A DNA stretch of 64,000 nt from Mesorhabditis belari (lineage: Eukaryota > Nematoda > Chromadorea > Rhabditida > Rhabditidae). The stretch covers positions 1,408,501 through 1,472,500 of the forward strand of contig CAUEEP010000731.1 in assembly GCA_958450365.1 (NCBI GenBank), given 5' to 3'. Numbering within the stretch: position 1 is the stretch's first letter; every line of letters starts with the position of its first letter. The translations under genes and the position numbers were made by a program. Shown here in pieces: positions 11,825 through 22,862 of the stretch. The notes below the pieces were generated by a model. It did no database searches. It saw only the letters and a program-made list of their open reading frames with translations, and was not told the origin of the DNA.

Positions 11825-12110
11825 TTGGGTTGGTGAATTGAAAACTGCCGGACTTTGAACTAAAATTTATTGAACATAAAACCATGGATTCATTCGAAAA
11901 TAATTTCCATTATTACTGACAACTTCTGCCCATTTTACAGGCTTTTACAGGCAATTTGCGGATTCCTCTTTCGTAGTAGGATTTTGGTTTTGAATCGAAA
12001 AACTCAAAGCCAATTTCTGACTGCTTCTTCCGAAGCGAAGTGTTCTCCCGCAAGCTCATTACTCATGATCCGGAACAAATAGTAATCAAAAGGTCCGGAC
12101 TGTATGGGGA
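11825..12110 (-). mobile_element. Mariner transposase C-terminal fragment with one terminal repeat
   Basis: Read on the minus strand: FDYYLFR, then FDSKPKSYYERGIRKLP, near the end of mariner-family transposases (the third catalytic Asp context DYxLF and the SKPxxFYxxGIxxLP motif). The end carries ATTGGGTTGGTGAATTGAAA, a mariner-like terminal repeat next to TA. Stop codons and shifts are present, and no N-terminal half is seen. It abuts the truncated duplicate at 12192-12607. Confidence 0.75.
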
Positions 12111-12191
12111 ATGCGTCAAAAGTTCCCAAACAAGGCTATTTATTTTAGAGGGAGTCAGTTTAGAGGGAGTCAGTCAGTAGTAAGATTTTGG

Positions 12192-12607
12192 TTCGTTTTG
12201 GGAGACGAGCCTCTCGTTTGCTTGATCAATTGACCAAAGGCACATTAGCGTCAAAAGTTTCATTTTTTTCTTTCAAAATAAACGAATCGTTTGTTTTTGA
12301 TTGAAAAGACAAAAGGTTTTAATGTTTGCCAGCAAAGTTGGCAACAAAGTTTATGGGCATTAGTTCCTATCTAAATTCCTCTCTAAACCCCCACCAAAGG
12401 TTTGTTGATGTTGAAGAAAAAACTCTCAAATCCGTACTTCTTTTTCTTCAACAAAGTTTTGCTGACTGCTTTTGACGGGCACTTTTGAGTAACTTTAAAT
12501 TCTCAATATTTAACGGAATCAATTTCAAATTTCTAGAAGTGAAGAAGTGATTCGATTGCATGAAAACTAATTAACCGCTAACATTAACTAGAATTCAATT
12601 CTAGTAG
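12192..12607 (-). pseudogene. Duplicated promoter and first-exon start of the minus-strand gene
   Basis: About 410 bp nearly identical to 9367-9775, which holds the start of exon 1 and its upstream region. The copy keeps the start at 12263 (MKLLTLMCLWSI) and the signal-peptide codons. It then departs after about 20 codons, reaches a stop and meets the mariner fragment at 12110. It is a truncated gene start with possibly intact promoter sequence. Confidence 0.85.
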
Positions 12608-12632
12608 GCTAAGAATTTTACATTTGCACTCC

Positions 12633-13073
12633 GCATGAAATGTATTATCCCGATTCACGGAGTTTCACCGGAAGTGGGCGAACATGCTGATGCTGTTGTC
12701 ATCTTGGGCGGTGTAGTTTAGATTCGTTTCGGGTAGTACTTGGTCAAAGTTTGCTTGCCAGAAGGCGGGGGATTGAGCTGTGATAATGCAGCTGCAAGGT
12801 ACGCACTTCTCACTTATTCAAGTATTGCTTGTATATATCCATAAGGGAAAATAGCGCATAAGACCTCCCCCCAAGATGACAACATCAACAACCTGAGCAA
12901 CCTGAGCTACATCCTGAGCGACAAGAACCTGAGCGGTTGGAAGAACCTGTTGTCATCTTGACAACGAGTTTCACCTGTGCCCGGCTGGCCGGATGGCTTC
13001 TGGAAAGCAAAAAGTGCGAAAATTGTATTGGATAATTATGTTGAGCTCAAAATTCCAACGATAAAATATCGTG
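12633..13073 (+). pseudogene. Unrecognised gene fragment interrupted by a MITE
   Basis: 12633-12720 reads in one frame as MKCIIPIHGVSPEVGEHADA and onward to a stop. 12968-13071 reads PGWPDGFWKAKSAKIVLDNY and continues to KYR, followed by GTAAGT, a good donor. Both read like true coding sequence, separated by a MITE at about 12845-12965. A further trace at 13780-13860 (RRYEKLDRLRKAMFQ) follows an in-frame TGA. These may be parts of one broken gene; the family is not recognised. Confidence 0.35.
12845..12965. repeat. MITE, AGCGCATAAGACCTCCCCCC family
   Basis: It starts with AAAATAGCGCATAAGACCTC and CCCCCCAAGATGACAAC and ends GTTGTCATCTTG. Related ends lie at 14066-14095, 14268-14395 (the best copy, with both ends), 19512-19555 and 32205-32221. 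The first end here could instead pair with 14066-14095 to bound a 1.25-kb unit. Confidence 0.7.
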
Positions 13074-13120
13074 TAAGTGAAGCGAGCGAAAAGAGGTGAC
13101 AAATTTTGACCTGTGCCTTC

Positions 13121-13537
13121 TCAGCTCGTCCTCGTAAATATGAAATGGATCAAAGCCATATCAAGTCTTCTTAATAGCACAAAAATTAATACATTGTGGC
13201 TCTTTTGACCAATCGAAAATGGACAAAAGAAAATATGAAAGTAATAGAGAATAGAGCCAGAGCCTAATGTGGCAAACTTGATGATCATCTGACTCAATTT
13301 TTCCCTGTGGGTTCTCAGCTCGTCCTCGTACTCAACCCCTTTCTGGTAAACAAAGATCATAAAAAGCAGAAATTTTTGTTCAGGATCGGAATTGAAATGC
13401 TTATGGCGTAGGCCGGCAAGTCGACTGTTGTTTTCCTCGATTTTCGCGTTGGACAATGTCACGTCGACTTGTCCAATATTAGAGGGAAACAGCCCGCATA
13501 ATAGGACGAATGATCGAAAATCGTGATTGACTTTCAT
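13121..13537 (-). CDS. Uncharacterised 138-aa open frame, probably a gene fragment
   Basis: The frame has normal codon use in its first two thirds (QVDVTLSNAKIEENNSRLAG, EQKFLLFMIFVYQKGVEYED, ELRTHREKLSQMI) and then turns low-complexity hydrophobic. A stretch of the same text (YEDELR) recurs at 13119-13140, a local partial duplication. No domain is recognised, and no start context or partner exon is clear. It may belong to the same debris as 12633-13073. Confidence 0.3.
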   Translation of the reverse strand: MKVNHDFRSFVLLCGLFPSNIGQVDVTLSNAKIEENNSRLAGLRHKHFNSDPEQKFLLFMIFVYQKGVEYEDELRTHREKLSQMIIKFATLGSGSILYYFHIFFCPFSIGQKSHNVLIFVLLRRLDMALIHFIFTRTS

Positions 13538-14267
13538 TGACTTTCATGATCGTGATTGACTTTCATCAATTGAAGTGCTTCAATCACCATTAATTTCTTC
13601 AGAATCTTCGTTTTGAGAAGAGATGGCAAATAAGGGGAACTTTTGACACTTTTCAAGGATTGCCTAGTTCTTTCGGACTCTTAAAATTTCTATTTTCTAA
13701 GAAAATTTCTTTAAAACCTATAAGCCAAATATTTCCTAGCTTGTTACTGTAAAAACCCCACCATTTCAATGTTAGTCAAATTTCAGAGCTGTCTATGATC
13801 GCTGAAAGATAGCTCAGAGGCGTTACGAAAAGCTGGACCGATTGAGAAAGGCGATGTTTCAGGGTAATTAAAAAGTTAATGCTTGCAAAAAATTCAATTC
13901 AATAAAAAAATTCGTGTTTCAATTGAGTTGAAATGTGAAAAATTCGAAATAAAAAAGATGAGTTTCAAAATTTTTAAAAAGAAATTTATAAAAAAAGAGA
14001 CAATCCCACCCTCCTCCCTTAGACAACAAGTTTTACCAGTGCCGTCTCAAAACCTTTTTTCATCTTGGGGGAGGTCTTATGCGCTATGCACCCTGTTTAA
14101 CGGACATTCTCATCTCGGAAAATTTAACGGACGTTCTCTGAGGATTTGGTTACGGGTACGGACAAACCCTGCCTGATATATATCACGTCACCAAGAACAT
14201 CAAGCTGCACGCAACGCACGGTTTTTCCTTTCTATTTAGTTTTCTAGTTTTCCTTTCTATTTCTATT

Positions 14268-14395
14268 AAATAGCACATAAGACCTCCCCCCAAGATGACA
14301 AGAGATGCTCGTCCAACCGCTCAGTTGACAACCTTGTTGTCATCTTGGGGGCGAGGTCTTATGCGCTATTTTCTCTTATCGATATATACAAGCAA
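14268..14395. repeat. MITE, AGCGCATAAGACCTCCCCCC family, complete copy
   Basis: Starts AAATAGCACATAAGACCTCC and ends CGAGGTCTTATGCGCTATTT, with TTGTCATCTTGGGGG mirrored by CCCCCCAAGATGACAA inside. About 125 bp. Confidence 0.8.
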
Positions 14396-15281
14396 TACTT
14401 GGATAATACTAGAGTTCGTGCCTTTCCCTAATCAGTTGTCTGTAGATCATGAGGAGGTATACCCAATAATATACTCAAAAAGCTCCCCTTTGTTATCAGC
14501 AAAGAGTTGTTTGTTTCTTTACAGTTGGTTGAAAGTTGAAAGTTGAAAGAGATTTGCTTCGAGTTTCAAGCTGTTTACTTCACCCGAATCGCCAATCATT
14601 GTGACTGGATTGAGGAAACGATAAACAACAAAGTTTGACAATGAATTGAAGAAATAAAAGAATTATTTACAAAAATATACACTCCAACTAAACTACGAAA
14701 ATTAAGAGCTTTCTTGCACTCACACAAACCCATACAAAACTTTGCACGCTTATAACTTTTAACAGAATTCTCTATAGCAGAAACCGAAAGGAGATTTGGA
14801 ATCGGCATTGATTTCTGAATCGAATAGCCCATCATTTGACCACCACACTCAGTTGACATACCTTTTGAGAGAATATTAAACGGAAAAAAAGATTCAAACT
14901 TCTCTCGAGTCCAATTTCCGTCAGACTTTCTCATTGTCAACCGCTTTTTCGATCTCATAGATCACATTTGGCCTTTCGAGATATTGAAATTCTCTTTTTC
15001 GCATTGTTCTTTTTTGAAAACTCAACAAGCATGTCAATGGAATGCTTTTTTGATGCTTTTTTCTAAAGCATTGAAAGCAGTGAAAGGATGACAATTTCGC
15101 GGGTTTCGACTGAAAAATATTCAACAAATGTTAGGAGAAATGAAGTCATCACCTTTCCAGAATCGATTGATTCAAATGCCGAAGAGGTTTGTCACCTTTT
15201 AATCTAATCTTTTTGCACAAGACTTGGCTTAATCGTTTGAATATGTTACGTAGAGAGCTATTACAAAAAGCTAAAGCCAAG

Positions 15282-15415
15282 CCAAGCCAAGCCAACCAAA
15301 CCCAAGCCAAGCCAAGCCAACCAAACCCAAGCCAAGCCAAGCCAACCAAACCCAAGCCAAGCCAAACCAAGCCAAGCCAAGCCAAGCCAAGCCAAGCCAA
15401 GCCAACCAAACCAAA
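15282..15415. repeat. AAGCC/AACCAAACCC minisatellite
   Basis: Tandem AAGCCAAGCCAAGCCAACCA units with AAACCC spacers. It gives artefactual Lys/Pro/Gln and Trp/Leu/Gly open frames. Nothing else is seen nearby. Confidence 0.9.
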
Positions 15416-15798
15416 GCGAAAGTCAATGGCTTTCAATTAGTGTTGACTTGGAATTTCAACCTTACCTGGTTTTAGCCTAAAACCTTGACTTTGGCTTTGT
15501 TTGACCTGGAGATTTGGCTCATATATATATATATTTTTCTTGAGAAATTTACAAAATAGTAAAAACGCGCATTCATAACTGGACAACCCAATATTTATCG
15601 GCCAACAATCATTTGATTTCTCTATGAAAACCTCTTCCACTAAGCATTCATTTGCTCAATTCTTAAGCTCAATTTGACTATTTAAATAGCCATTTAATGG
15701 AGATTTCATAAAAAAAACATATTTAGGTTATTTTCATCGTTATAAAATGATTTGTAACTACATTCCGGGAATCTTCTGTAAAACTAGTAAATCTTCAG

Positions 15799-18700
15799 AT
15801 TTGTCATCAATCTTTCAATCGGATTGCTCGTTGTATTCGGATTACTTTTCGCCTATAAAAGCTCGTCAAGTTTCACTGGGATTCAACAAAATGATCCTGC
15901 TAAGCTTGGATTCTTATTTCAGACAGATAAACAGGTAAGATTTGATGAAAAAAAACCAAGAAAAAGAAAGGCCAGGCCCGATTGTCTCTAAGCTCTGTTT
16001 TCTATGCATTTAAGCTTTTCAATAATGCTTTTAACAATAGCACTTTCTCAAAAAGGTTCTCAAAGGTTCAAAGGTTCAAATTTTTGACTCACTTGGCTTT
16101 GATTTGGAAAGGTTTAATAATTCAGATGTATTAAACAGGGAAAAAGACGATTAACGACGTCCCCTTTCTTTAGATTTCATTTTATTTGAAACTTTGTTTT
16201 TCATAGCTGCTAGACTTAGCTGTTAAACTTGGTTAAACCAAGAATCGGGTAGCTTTACTTCCATTTAGAATACAACACGAGAAATCTCATTTCTCACATA
16301 TGAGAAGCGCTTCTGTCCGATGAATGAGATTGATGAATGAGATTTGATGAAAAACCCGAGAATTAAGCGCCGATTATATCTAAACTGTGTTTTCTATGCG
16401 TTTAAAATATGAAACTTAAACTTTTCAATAATGCTCTTAACAATAGCACTTTTCCACTCAAAAAGGCTTAAAGATATTCATTTTTAACTCACTCGGCTTT
16501 TATTTGGAAAGGGTTTAATAATTATTCAGACGTATTAAAAGGAGGAAAAGGAGGAAGAGGACGATTAGCCAGTTCCCGTTTCTCGTTTCTCTACTTTATT
16601 TGAAACTTTGTTTTTCATAGCTCTTATACTTGGTTAAACCAAGAAGTTAGACTTGGTTAAACCAAGAATCAGGTAGCTTTACTTCCTTTTAGAATACAAC
16701 ACGAGAAATCTCATTTCTCACATATGAGAAGCGCTTCTGTCCGAGTGTTCAACAATGTGAGCTACTGAAACCACTATGGAATGGGCCGAGTAGACAAGTG
16801 GTTGGTTCATTTAAAAATGAGAACATTTTTCGCCATCTAGAAAGAAAAAGAGAAAACACTGTGTAAATGACTTTAGATGGTCCCAAAGTACGGCCTCACC
16901 ACGTGCATTATCCCCAAGAATTTCTCCACCGTTTTCACTTCGATTCTTTGCTATATCTTTGACGCAATCGCCTACAAAAAGGAAGTAAAAGACATGATGA
17001 AAGACACGTTTTTTGTTAGGTATCATTTATATGCATTACGATACGGTATGCATTACGCAAGAGCGTTTACAGGGAAAAGAAGGGGACGCATTCTAAAATG
17101 CACTAGCTACCGTAATCCGCAATGCAATTTCCCGCTGTTTTTAATTCATTTTTCACCGTTTTTCTTTGCTATTTCATCGCAAATTCATCAAGATCGACTG
17201 CTATAAAAGTAGTCCAGTGTTTGAGACTTTTACAGAGAGATCGACAAGCACAAATGTCGAAACAACAGAAACAACAATAGAAATAACAACAGAAATAACC
17301 ACCGATATAACAACAGAAACAACAACAGAAGCAACAACAGAAACAACAACAGAAACAACAACAGAAACACCAACAGAAACAACAACAGAAGCAACAACAG
17401 AAGCAACAATAGAAGCAACAATAGAAGCAACAACAGAAACAACAACAGAAACACCAACAGAAACAACAATAGAAATAACAACAAAAATAACCACCGATAT
17501 AACAACAGAAGCAACAACACAAACAACAATAAAGTCCCGGTTGAAAGGTTGGTAGATAGTTAACATTTTAAAATATTCTTTTGTATTTTGTGACATTTGT
17601 TTTTTGTGTTCGTCGATCTCTCTGTAAAAGTCATTAAAACAAAGCGAACTGATCAAGAAAAACGATCAAAAACTGTTGTTGTTTCTGCTGTTGTTTCTGC
17701 TGTTGTTTCATTAAAAGTTTTCGCAATTCGACGTTTGTTTTCGTCGATCTCTCTGTAAAAGTCTCAAAACACTTACCGTAAATACTGTAATTGGACCCCA
17801 CCCTAGAGGGGGAAGGAAAAAATAGTAGCCCATGGGGTCCAATTACAGTATTTACGGTAGCTTCTTTTATAGCAGTTGATCTTGATGAAATTTGCGATGA
17901 AATGGCAAAGAAAAACGGTGAAAAATGAAACAAAAAAACAACGGAATGGCAATAAACAAATGGCTTTAAGCAATGGAAATTGCGAACTACGGTGGCTAGC
18001 GCATTTTAGATGTGCACAAAAAATTTTTCTCTATAAACGCTGTTGCGTTGCATTTGAAATGAAATAATCAATTTTTACAGACGTTGCCAAAAGTACAACG
18101 AGATTTTTACATGGACGGCTAGGAAGAATTTTCAATCAGGCATTTTTTTCAATTGCATATTAACATTAAAAATTCAATAGCTAAATCATTTTATTGCATA
18201 GAATTGATTCATATTTTTCACTTTCAAAGATTTTCCAGCAAGGGGTGGAAAATGGAGAAATTATATGATCATCCGGGAGCCGGTGGAGCGCTTCATTTCG
18301 GGTTTTGTCGACAAATGTATCTTGTGAGTTTCAAAGTTTCAAAATAATCGACTTCGCTTGATAATGGCCAAAATAATGGCTTACAATTGTGCCTAAACTA
18401 CCGTACTCTCTTTGAGCAAGCTCTAGCTTTGAGCAAGCTCTAGCTTTGAGCAAGCTCTAGCTTTGAGCAAGCTCTAGCTTTGAGCAAGCTCTAGCTTTGA
18501 GCAAGCTCTAGCTTTGAGCAAGCTCTAGCTTTGAGCAAGCTCTAGCTTTGAGCAAGCTCTAGCTTTGAGCAAGCTCTAGCTTTGAGCAAGCTCTAGCTTT
18601 GAGCAAGCTCTAGCTTTGAGCAAGCTCTAGCTTTGAGCAAGCTCCGCTAAGTTAAGAAGCTACCATCACCTAGTTACCTAGTTTCCAAGTTCTAGTACTG

Positions 18701-21436
18701 TTTCCTAAAGTGTGTCAAGGCTACAGTAGTCTAATTTGCTAGCTATTAAGCGTAAAATTTACTAAAGCTACAGTCACTTAGTCAACGGGTTTTCCAAGCA
18801 CTATTACTGTTCGCTAAAATAAACCAAAGCTAGAGTACCTACAGCACCGTAATATTTTTAAATAAATCTTCATTCCTTTCCCCTTCCAGAGCAAAAACCC
18901 ACCCAGAAGCTCATTTCAACACGAGGGTCGACCCGTGTTATGGATGTGAAGAGAATATGACATGTTTCATTCAAAATCAATACGAAAGTCTGCAAGCGAT
19001 CTCAAACGGGAAAAAGGATGTTCATCAAGTCGAGAATGCGCATTTCTCCCCGCAAACTTGGTCTGTCAACTTGAACAAATTGTAATAGTCGGCTGTTTCT
19101 TATCCTTGTTGCGAACTCGTGCCATAGTAGTTTTGTATAAAAGTCGATTGATTGATCAATTGACTGTCTATTGGTATAAAAACTATTTGAATTCGACAGA
19201 TCAACACCAAGAAATTTGAGCTCAAAGTTAGATTGCCAATGGAGAAGAGGACAGGGCGCGTATCAAATGTCGTAAGCCTAAGCCTGAGCCTGAGCCTAAG
19301 CCTGAGCCTGAGCCTAAAACCTAAAGCCTAAAATTCAAGAGAGTCTGAATTGTTGAGTTTCAAAGTTGAGAGAGTGCAAACCAAAAATGCCAACGTCAAT
19401 TTGAAATTATTCCATCCTTTCTCAAAGCTTCTCAAACCATTTTTGTCTGTTCCGATTTTACACGTCACCAAGAACATCAAGCTGTACGCAAGGCATAGTA
19501 TGTCTTTTCTATTAAATAGCGCATAAGACCTACCCCCAGGATGACAACTGGTTCTTCCAACCGCTCCAACCGCTCCAACCGAAAATAGAGCACAAGGGGA
19601 ACGTTAAGGGGAACCTCCACGTCAATTTGAAGTTATTTCATCCGGCAAAAAATTGAATCCTTTGAAGTTGCTTTGAAGCTTTTTTTTGTTTTGATGCTTT
19701 TGCAGGATTCTTTGGATTGATGAAGGCATTTCTGTTTACACTCTATCAATTTTGAAACTCAATTAAACCCGATGAGTTCTAAAGGAAATTTTTTTTTGTT
19801 TCTGATGTGCCCTCTTCCTCGACTTTAAAAAAAGTGCTATTTTTCATTGAAGCCCTGAACTTCTTTAAGCTGTTTCCTAAAAAGGTTTCTAAAAGGTTCC
19901 CATTCCCTTTTCTACCATAATCTTGTCTCTATATTTTTTCTTATGAAAAAAAAGTTTAAAAGTTTCAACTTTGACAGCACAATATGGGTTTCTTTAATGT
20001 TAATTTGTTAAGTTAAGAAAGGAAATCGAAATATATAAAAAATTGAATAGATTGGATAAAAATAGAGACAAAAGATAGGTAGAAAGGGGGAAAGGGGGCA
20101 CCTTTTAGGAAAAGAGTTAAAGAAGTTCATGGCTTCAATGAAAAATAGCACTTTTTCAAAAGGAATTATAAAGGAATTATAAAGGAGCTATAAAGAACTT
20201 TAAAAGAACTATAAAGGAGCTATAAAAGAACTATAAAGGAACTATAAAGGAACCATAAAGGTACTATGAAGGAACCATAAAGGAACTATGAAGGAACTTT
20301 AAAGGAACTATAAAGGAATTATAAAGGAGCTATAAAAGAACTTTAAAGGAACCATAAAGGAACTAGAGTCACTGATACGTTTTAGGCCAATTTTGAACTC
20401 CAACATAATAGGCGTATTTTGTCAGTTCGATTGTCAATAGGTGTACAACAGAAAAACAAGCTTTTGACCACTTCAACGGCTACTTTTTCAGCATTTCTCT
20501 TTACATGAAAGTTGAATGATTCAAGCTCTATCTTTTAGTTAAAAAAATTTCTGAAAAAATAACTATTGAAGGGGTGAAATCTTGTGTTTTCCTTTGTACA
20601 CCTATTGACAATTCGGCCGACAAATGAACAGATCTGCAAAATGCTATTCTTTAGAAAGATTATTTAATTTCTGTCTTTAGGCATTGTCAAATGAAAGAGC
20701 ACTTCACCGACTACCATTTCATCAAGTACACTCCATCAAAAATCGCCGTATTTCTCGACGAGCTCTTGGCGGAATTCGAATTCTTTGGCGTTCCAAAAAA
20801 TGTTACTGATGATATCAGGGAACAGGTGAAAATTTAGAAACAGATCTTATTTAGAAACAGAATTTACTTATCACTAAGGAAATATAAGGAAGCTATTACG
20901 AGATTTAAAAGCGCAGATCAATTGTAATTGAATTTTTCAAGCATTCTTTTTAATTGTTTATTTTGAAACACGAAATTCATTTGGCTTTTATTAAGCTTTG
21001 AGAACAAGGATTTGGAAAAACAGTATTTTTCATAGATGATGACTTTCATAGATATCCACCCTGATTGGTCCAGCTTTCCTACAAGTCTATCTGTGCTCGG
21101 AGGCTAGGTCTGGCCTAGACTCAGCTATGGCCAGCCTAGCCTGGCCTAGACTTAGCTATAACCAGCCTAGCCTGGCCTAGACTTAGCTATGACCAGCCTA
21201 GTCTGGCCTAGACTTGTCGCCAGGCCTGGATTGCTATCCCTTGAGTCTAATTTGAAACCTTTTGTTTATATTGAGTTCAGGTGGTTGGCCGTGCGACGTT
21301 TCACGCGACTTCTGGAACAAATTATCCAAAAAGATACCGAAATGAAATCGAGAATAGCCAATATTTGAAAGAGATGCTCATCAAGATGTATTATTACGAT
21401 TTTTTGTATTTAGATTTCGAGTTACCGCTGTTATAA
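15799..21436 (+). CDS. Carbohydrate sulfotransferase (sulfotransferase family 2), first exon missing
   Basis: Likely Golgi enzyme that moves sulfate from PAPS to a glycan such as chondroitin. Exons: 15799-15934, 16877-17019, 18081-18139, 18239-18323, 18890-19060, 20681-20825, 21281-21436; all phases agree. The first found exon holds a hydrophobic signal anchor (VINLSIGLLVVFGLLFAY). Next comes APKY-like VPKYGLTTCIIPKNFSTVF, the 5'-phosphosulfate-binding region. IIREPVERFISGFVDKC is the 3'-phosphate-binding motif, with Glu where Asp is usual. CYGCEENMTCFI and SPQTWHCQMKEHFTDY are hallmarks of nematode members. The frame ends FELPLL and TAA. About 297 residues are seen; family members run roughly 300-350, so only a short N-terminal exon is missing (acceptor ATCTTCAG at 15791-15798). 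The 18140-18238 intron starts GC, not GT. The introns hold a foldback, minisatellites and a MITE. Confidence 0.88.
15960..16750. repeat. Tandem duplication, unit about 400 bp, in a sulfotransferase intron
   Basis: Shared blocks in order: GTTTTCTATGC, TTTTCAATAATGCT, AACAATAGCACTTT, TTTGAAACTTTGTTTTTCAT, TTGGTTAAACCAAG and CACATATGAGAAGCGCTTCT. The last occurs at 16296 and 16718. Diverged by many small changes. Confidence 0.85.
17262..17535. repeat. ACAACAGAA/ACAACAATAGAA minisatellite
   Basis: Units ACAACAGAA, GCAACAACAGAA and AATAACAACAGAA keep a multiple-of-3 period. One frame therefore reads as TTETTTEATTE repeats (17166-17555, 129 residues). The three other long frames here (Val-, Leu- and Cys-rich on the minus strand) are repeat shadows. 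Because it is intronic, between arms of an inverted repeat, the Thr/Glu frame is not taken as a gene, though a mucin-like reading cannot be excluded. Confidence 0.85.
17774..17859. repeat. 86-bp MITE, TACCGTAAATACTGTAATTG type
   Basis: Terminal inverted repeats TACCGTAAATACTGTAATTG and CAATTACAGTATTTACGGTA, nearly those of the 275-bp family at 10632. It is inserted in the right arm of the foldback, so it is younger than the arm. Confidence 0.9.
18411..18646. repeat. 17-bp minisatellite, about 14 nearly perfect copies
   Basis: Unit TTTGAGCAAGCTCTAGC. Almost no variation between copies suggests recent expansion. It is intronic (18324-18889) in the sulfotransferase gene. Confidence 0.95.
19268..19330. 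repeat. Interstitial telomere-like GCCTAA/GCCTGA tract
   Basis: AAGCCTAAGCCTGAGCCTGA and further units: hexamers one change from (GCCTAA)n, the complement of the nematode telomere repeat TTAGGC. Short and degenerate. A similar tract (AGGCTTAGGCTTAGGCTCAG) is at 24893-24913. Confidence 0.7.
20160..20372. repeat. 11-bp minisatellite AAAGGAACTAT
   Basis: About 19 imperfect units of AAAGGAACTAT with AAAGGAGCTAT, AAAGAACTTTA and AAAGGAACCAT variants, in the last long intron of the sulfotransferase gene. Confidence 0.9.
20413..20620. repeat. MITE, GATTGTCAATAGGTGTACAA family, copy 1
   Basis: Ends: CGATTGTCAATAGGTGTACA at the left and TGTACACCTATTGACAATTC at the right. The second copy at about 35760-35946 is in the opposite orientation and diverged. 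Confidence 0.85.
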
Positions 21437-22736
21437 TGGATATTTGAGTGAAAGAAGAAGTTAATTAAATCTATTTGATTTGAAAATTCGAGAAATTTAG
21501 AAAGAGAAAGAAAGGGAAAACTTTCAAAAAAGCGAAAATTCACCTCGTTTCGCTCTTTTTAAAATCTAGATCAAAAGATTAGAGTTCTTTTGGGATTCTT
21601 TGTGAGATGAATTGCTTTGAAAGATAGACTTTAGCCTTAGCACAATAGTTGGAAACAAATTCTAACCTCTCAGTTCTTTAATCAATTCAAAGTTCTTTAA
21701 TCTTTCCTTTTTGTGTTTGAATCTTTCTTTTGAATCTTTCCTTTCCTCTTTCCTTTCCCTTCCTCTTTCCTTCCTCTTTCCCTTTCTCTTTCCTTCCTTT
21801 AGGTAAAGGAAAATCGACTCGATTCAAAGCGTTAACCACGCAAATATATTATAATCATTTAAAAGCAATAAAAAGAAATGTGTATTTGAAGGAAATTGCT
21901 TTCACTTCGAATATGAATCGCTTGACGAGTCATCTGAAAAATGAGTGTCTTTTGTCGAGAGAAATGAATTCTTTGTTGTACAAGGGGTTGTCTACTCGTC
22001 TAAGATATGTTTACAAGATGAATATTTGCCCATTGTGAAAGCCTTATCTTCACCTTCTGATTCTGAATCAGAGATATGAATAGATAATCAGAGATCGTCA
22101 CTTCTCTAGCTCCTAGACCTTTTAGATGTTCAACCGGTTTTCCCTTTTCCTTTCCTTTCCTCTTCCTTTCCTTCTTCTCAATCCATTTTTGTCTGTTCCC
22201 ATTCTACACACAACACTCAATGACGAAAATAGAGCAAAAAGGAAAAAGAGAACACAGAAATGACAAAAAACGATTCCCAAACAACGCAAAAGCCGCGCCG
22301 AGTCATCCGGGAAAAGGAGACGCTTTTCCTTGATTCTCTCAAGATTTTGGAAAAGTTTTTGAACACATTTGAAACAGATTTCTTTTAGCTTTTAATTCTT
22401 TACTCTTTTTGTTTCAGGTTTTATTAAATCTTGTAAAGGTTTGTTCAAGTTTTTGCTTTTTTCGAATCCATTTCTTTTAGCCTTTACAACTTTTAAGTGA
22501 TTGCTGACGATGAATCTATTTGAATCTGTTCAACTTGAAACTTTTAACTTTAAATCCACCTTTTGGAGTCTTTTATCAAGTTTAAATGCTTGAATCGGGT
22601 TTTCTTTTACAAGTTTTTAAAGTCTTACTTGAACTATTCACGTATCCATTAATTCTGACCATCCCTTCTCGTAGCGATTTTCTTTGAAACATTTCTTTTT
22701 CCCTTTATTCCTTTTCATTTTTCTCTCCTTTCTGAT

Positions 22737-22862
22737 CAAATCGACAACCACAAAAAAGGTTTCTCTGCGTTTTTTTTGAAAATTTTTCAATTCTCATCGT
22801 TGATCTTCGCTTTTTCTGTGAATTTTTGTTAGATTTACCTTTTTTGTGGTTGTCGATTTGAT
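22737..22862. repeat. MITE with AAATCGACAACCACAAAAAA ends
   Basis: Left end ATCAAATCGACAACCACAAA, right end TTTGTGGTTGTCGATTTGAT, perfect inverted repeats of more than 20 bp around an AT-rich core. Confidence 0.9.

Larger units (their letters stand above)
17140..17935. repeat. Inverted-repeat element carrying an Asp/Thr/Glu-type minisatellite
   Basis: The left arm, about 17145-17265 (CACCGTTTTTCTTTGC, CATCGCAAATTCATCAAGAT, GAGACTTTTACAGAGAGATC), is repeated in reverse complement at about 17690-17930. The right arm is split by a MITE at 17774-17859. Between the arms lies the ACAACAGAA minisatellite (17262-17535). It all lies in the 17020-18080 intron of the sulfotransferase gene. Confidence 0.85.

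Noticed and set aside
15149..15440. Trp/Leu/Gly-rich and Lys/Pro/Gln-rich frames
   Set aside because: Readings of the AAGCC minisatellite on both strands.
15849..15858. TATA-box-like CTATAAAAGC
   Set aside because: It lies within the coding frame of the sulfotransferase membrane-anchor exon (FAYKSS).
17169..17656. Val-, Cys- and Leu-rich minus-strand frames that look like membrane proteins
   Set aside because: They are the complement of the ACAACAGAA minisatellite; composition is fully explained by the repeat.
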